IMG/VR virus record: IMGVR_UViG_3300024062_000087
Location: 1 to 20,395 of that record
Reading direction: 5' to 3' (one strand)
Origin: a virus
DNA: 20,395 nt
Positions within the stretch are counted from its first letter, which is position 1, and every line of letters begins with the position of its first letter. A program made the position numbers and the translations under genes. Below the pieces are notes generated by a model. The model ran no database searches. It was not told the DNA's origin and saw only the letters and a program-made list of their open reading frames with translations. This document shows, piece by piece, positions 18,927 to 20,395 of this stretch.

Positions 18927-20267
18927 CTATTTATTTTTCAATGCTGATATTAACGCGCTTTGTGTTGCGTCTTTGCCTTCCAATACAGACATGACGCGCT
19001 CATCCATACAGCCCTTGGCGACAATATGAATAACGCGAACGGGGCGGCCTTGCCCTTGGCGGTGCAACCTTGCGTTGAATTGCTGGTAAAGCTCAAGTGA
19101 CCAGTTGAGACCAAACCACACAGCCAACGCACCGCCCTTTTGTAAGTTCAGCCCGTGGCCCGCACTGGCAGGGTGGGCCAACAACATACCTATTTCGCCG
19201 TTGTTCCATCGCGTGATCGTGTCGGGGTTCTTGTCTAGCACAACGGCTTTAGGGAAACGCTTTGTTAATCGTTCAAGGTCTGTTTTGTAATTGTAGGCTA
19301 CAAGTATAGATTCGCCCGCGTTGTCGTCTACAATGTCTGCTAGTGCGTCTAGTTTGACATTGTGCAACTCGACCCAGTTCTTGTATTCATCCGTATAGAT
19401 TGCACCGTTACACCATTGCAGCAGCTTGTTAGCCAGCACAGCGGCGCTTGTAGCCTCAATTAATTCGTCGCCCATCTCAACGAGCAATTCCTTCTCGAAC
19501 GACTGGTATTGTTTCAAAACGGATACGGGCAACTCGCATTGCTCAACCAAGTCAATACGCTCAGGCAATTCTAAATAATCCTCAGCGGTCATAGACAGGG
19601 TGTAAGGTTTAATTAGGCCGTGTATCTTCGCGTCTGACCCGTCACGGGGCGAGAACGTATAACCGCCGTAACCGCTTTGCTCAAAGAAACGGCTTTTAAA
19701 ACCCGTCACAGTGCGCCCTAGCGCCTGCCCATAATCGACTAAATAGCACTGCGCCCACAAATCCATCAAACCATTCGGCGCTGGTGTACCTGTTAACAAG
19801 GTTATGTATTGGGTGTGGTGTAGCACTTTTTTAAGCGCTTTAAAACGCTGACTCTTTGCGCTTTTAAAACTTGAGGATTCATCAATAACAACATAGTCGA
19901 ATGGCCACTTGTCGCCGTACAGGTCAACCAACCACTTCACGTTCTCGCGGTTGATAACGTGAATGTCTGCGCGTTTATGTAACGCGGCGCGTCTGGCTCG
20001 CTCATTACCAGTGCATAATGACGTGGTGAGGTGTTTTGTGTGCTGCCAGTTCGCCGCCTCCTGAACCCATACGCTATTCGCAACGCGCAACGGGGCGATG
20101 ATTAACACACGGCTAACAGCAAACCCATCAATCAAATCAACAATGGCAGTTAGCGTGGATATTGTTTTGCCCAAACCCATGTCGAGAAACAGTTGGCAGC
20201 GTTTCTTTTCTGTAATAAACCCCACCGCGTTTTCTTGATAGGCGTGTAAATCAGTTCGGGAAAGCAT
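18927..20267 (-). CDS. SNF2-type DEXH/SF2 helicase-like ATPase
   Basis: This 446-residue phage SF2 translocase carries all motifs in order: a Q-motif-like HAYQENAVGF (8-17), Walker A MGLGKT (30-35), Ia IIAPL (56-60), Walker B VIDESSSFKS (128-136, DESS instead of DEAH), III LLTGTPAPN (158-166), V HPASAGHGLNL (365-375) and VI QFNARLHRQGQ (396-406). The C-terminal RecA lobe is intact, so ATP-driven DNA translocation or remodelling is expected, usually in replication or recombination. The start is set at 20267 because GGAGG lies six bases upstream; an in-frame start at 20309 would run through the preceding nuclease gene. It overlaps that gene by 17 bases. Confidence 0.92.
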   Translation of the reverse strand: MLSRTDLHAYQENAVGFITEKKRCQLFLDMGLGKTISTLTAIVDLIDGFAVSRVLIIAPLRVANSVWVQEAANWQHTKHLTTSLCTGNERARRAALHKRADIHVINRENVKWLVDLYGDKWPFDYVVIDESSSFKSAKSQRFKALKKVLHHTQYITLLTGTPAPNGLMDLWAQCYLVDYGQALGRTVTGFKSRFFEQSGYGGYTFSPRDGSDAKIHGLIKPYTLSMTAEDYLELPERIDLVEQCELPVSVLKQYQSFEKELLVEMGDELIEATSAAVLANKLLQWCNGAIYTDEYKNWVELHNVKLDALADIVDDNAGESILVAYNYKTDLERLTKRFPKAVVLDKNPDTITRWNNGEIGMLLAHPASAGHGLNLQKGGALAVWFGLNWSLELYQQFNARLHRQGQGRPVRVIHIVAKGCMDERVMSVLEGKDATQSALISALKNK

Positions 20268-20395
20268 CGACCGCCTCCAGTGAATCAATGACGCGAACGT
20301 CACAACCAAGGTCGCGTCTACGGCTATGGTCTAATTCTTGTTTGAGTGTGGGCTTTTTGTTGGGTGCTTTTAACTCAACAAAGATAATACGCCCA
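20251..20395 (-). CDS. VRR-NUC domain nuclease, C-terminal part (5' truncated)
   Basis: The last 47 residues are visible, running in from the right edge. GRIIFVELKAPNKKPTLKQE carries the E-x-K catalytic strand (VELK) and the downstream Gln of VRR-NUC (PD-(D/E)xK type) nucleases. RDLGCDVRVIDSLEAVDAF is the typical closing strand-helix ('lG..v.vids.eaVda'). Phage VRR-NUC proteins cut branched or flap DNA and often sit directly before an SNF2-type helicase, as here with a 17-base overlap. The metal-binding residues upstream of the ELK strand lie outside the window. Confidence 0.85.
   Translation of the reverse strand, partial: GRIIFVELKAPNKKPTLKQELDHSRRRDLGCDVRVIDSLEAVDAFPN
20274..20278 (-). 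promoter_or_regulatory. Ribosome binding site fixing the helicase start
   Basis: GGAGG on the leftward strand lies six bases before ATG 20267, inside the nuclease gene. It decides the start against the upstream in-frame GTG/ATG options at or near 20309. Confidence 0.75.

Noticed and set aside
20268-20309. Upstream start for the helicase
   Set aside because: It would run through the nuclease coding end; GGAGG six bases before 20267 marks the real start.
1-20395. tRNA genes, integrase, attachment sites or terminase
   Set aside because: None could be recognised on either strand, so terminase is presumed to lie outside the window.

Overview
The window is a piece of a tailed double-stranded DNA phage (or prophage) genome with a podovirus-like virion and probably a Gram-negative host. 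The evidence is a P22-type portal, a P22 gp10-like tail protein, a run of large alanine/glutamine-rich candidate DNA-ejection proteins, a scaffold, an SU10-type (DUF5309-like) major capsid protein, and no tape measure, tail tube, sheath or baseplate genes. Genes are packed with start/stop overlaps, as in lytic phages. No integrase, repressor, tRNA, CRISPR array, insertion sequence or terminase is visible. The host cannot be named from sequence alone.

Layout. Positions 1-17123 are read rightward. They hold: the 3' end of a tail fibre gene (15-410); four small genes, two with C-terminal membrane anchors (461-1765); a gp10-like tail protein (1767-3248); a small fibre-like protein (3245-3910); a GNAT-like protein (3907-4263); a glycine-rich structural protein (4266-5945); three candidate ejection proteins (5957-10289); portal (10302-12470); a small linker gene (12467-12691); scaffold (12703-13692); and major capsid protein (13711-14655). 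A strong UUCG hairpin terminator follows the capsid gene. Beyond it lie two small genes, an HTH-metallophosphoesterase, an M15-type endolysin and a 3TM-type holin (14721-17123). From 17116 to the right edge all genes read leftward: a 51-aa coiled protein, a 25-aa membrane peptide, a DUF3310-like protein, a SANT/Myb-like basic protein, several small proteins, an SNF2-type helicase and the C-terminus of a VRR-NUC nuclease. This is the early/replication side.

How the parts fit. Scaffold, capsid protein and portal build the procapsid. The gp10-like protein, the fibres and the glycine-rich protein would form the short tail. The repeat-rich ejection proteins would leave the virion to carry DNA across the envelope. 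The M15 peptidase and holin form a lysis pair. The helicase, nuclease and small leftward genes serve DNA metabolism and takeover. Portal-scaffold-capsid keep the P22 order, but the tail and ejection genes lie before the portal instead of after the capsid.

No obviously new enzymatic system was found. The observations most worth a second look are: a 22/44-residue repeat in an ejection protein, matched by 11-residue repeats in the portal C-terminus; an extended -10 promoter whose start point would lie inside the terminator stem; twin AGTCT/AGACT dyads across the convergent gene junction; a 25-codon membrane peptide; and a fold-back inverted repeat at the left end that looks like an assembly or amplification artefact. 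No stretch longer than 300 bases lacks a gene.
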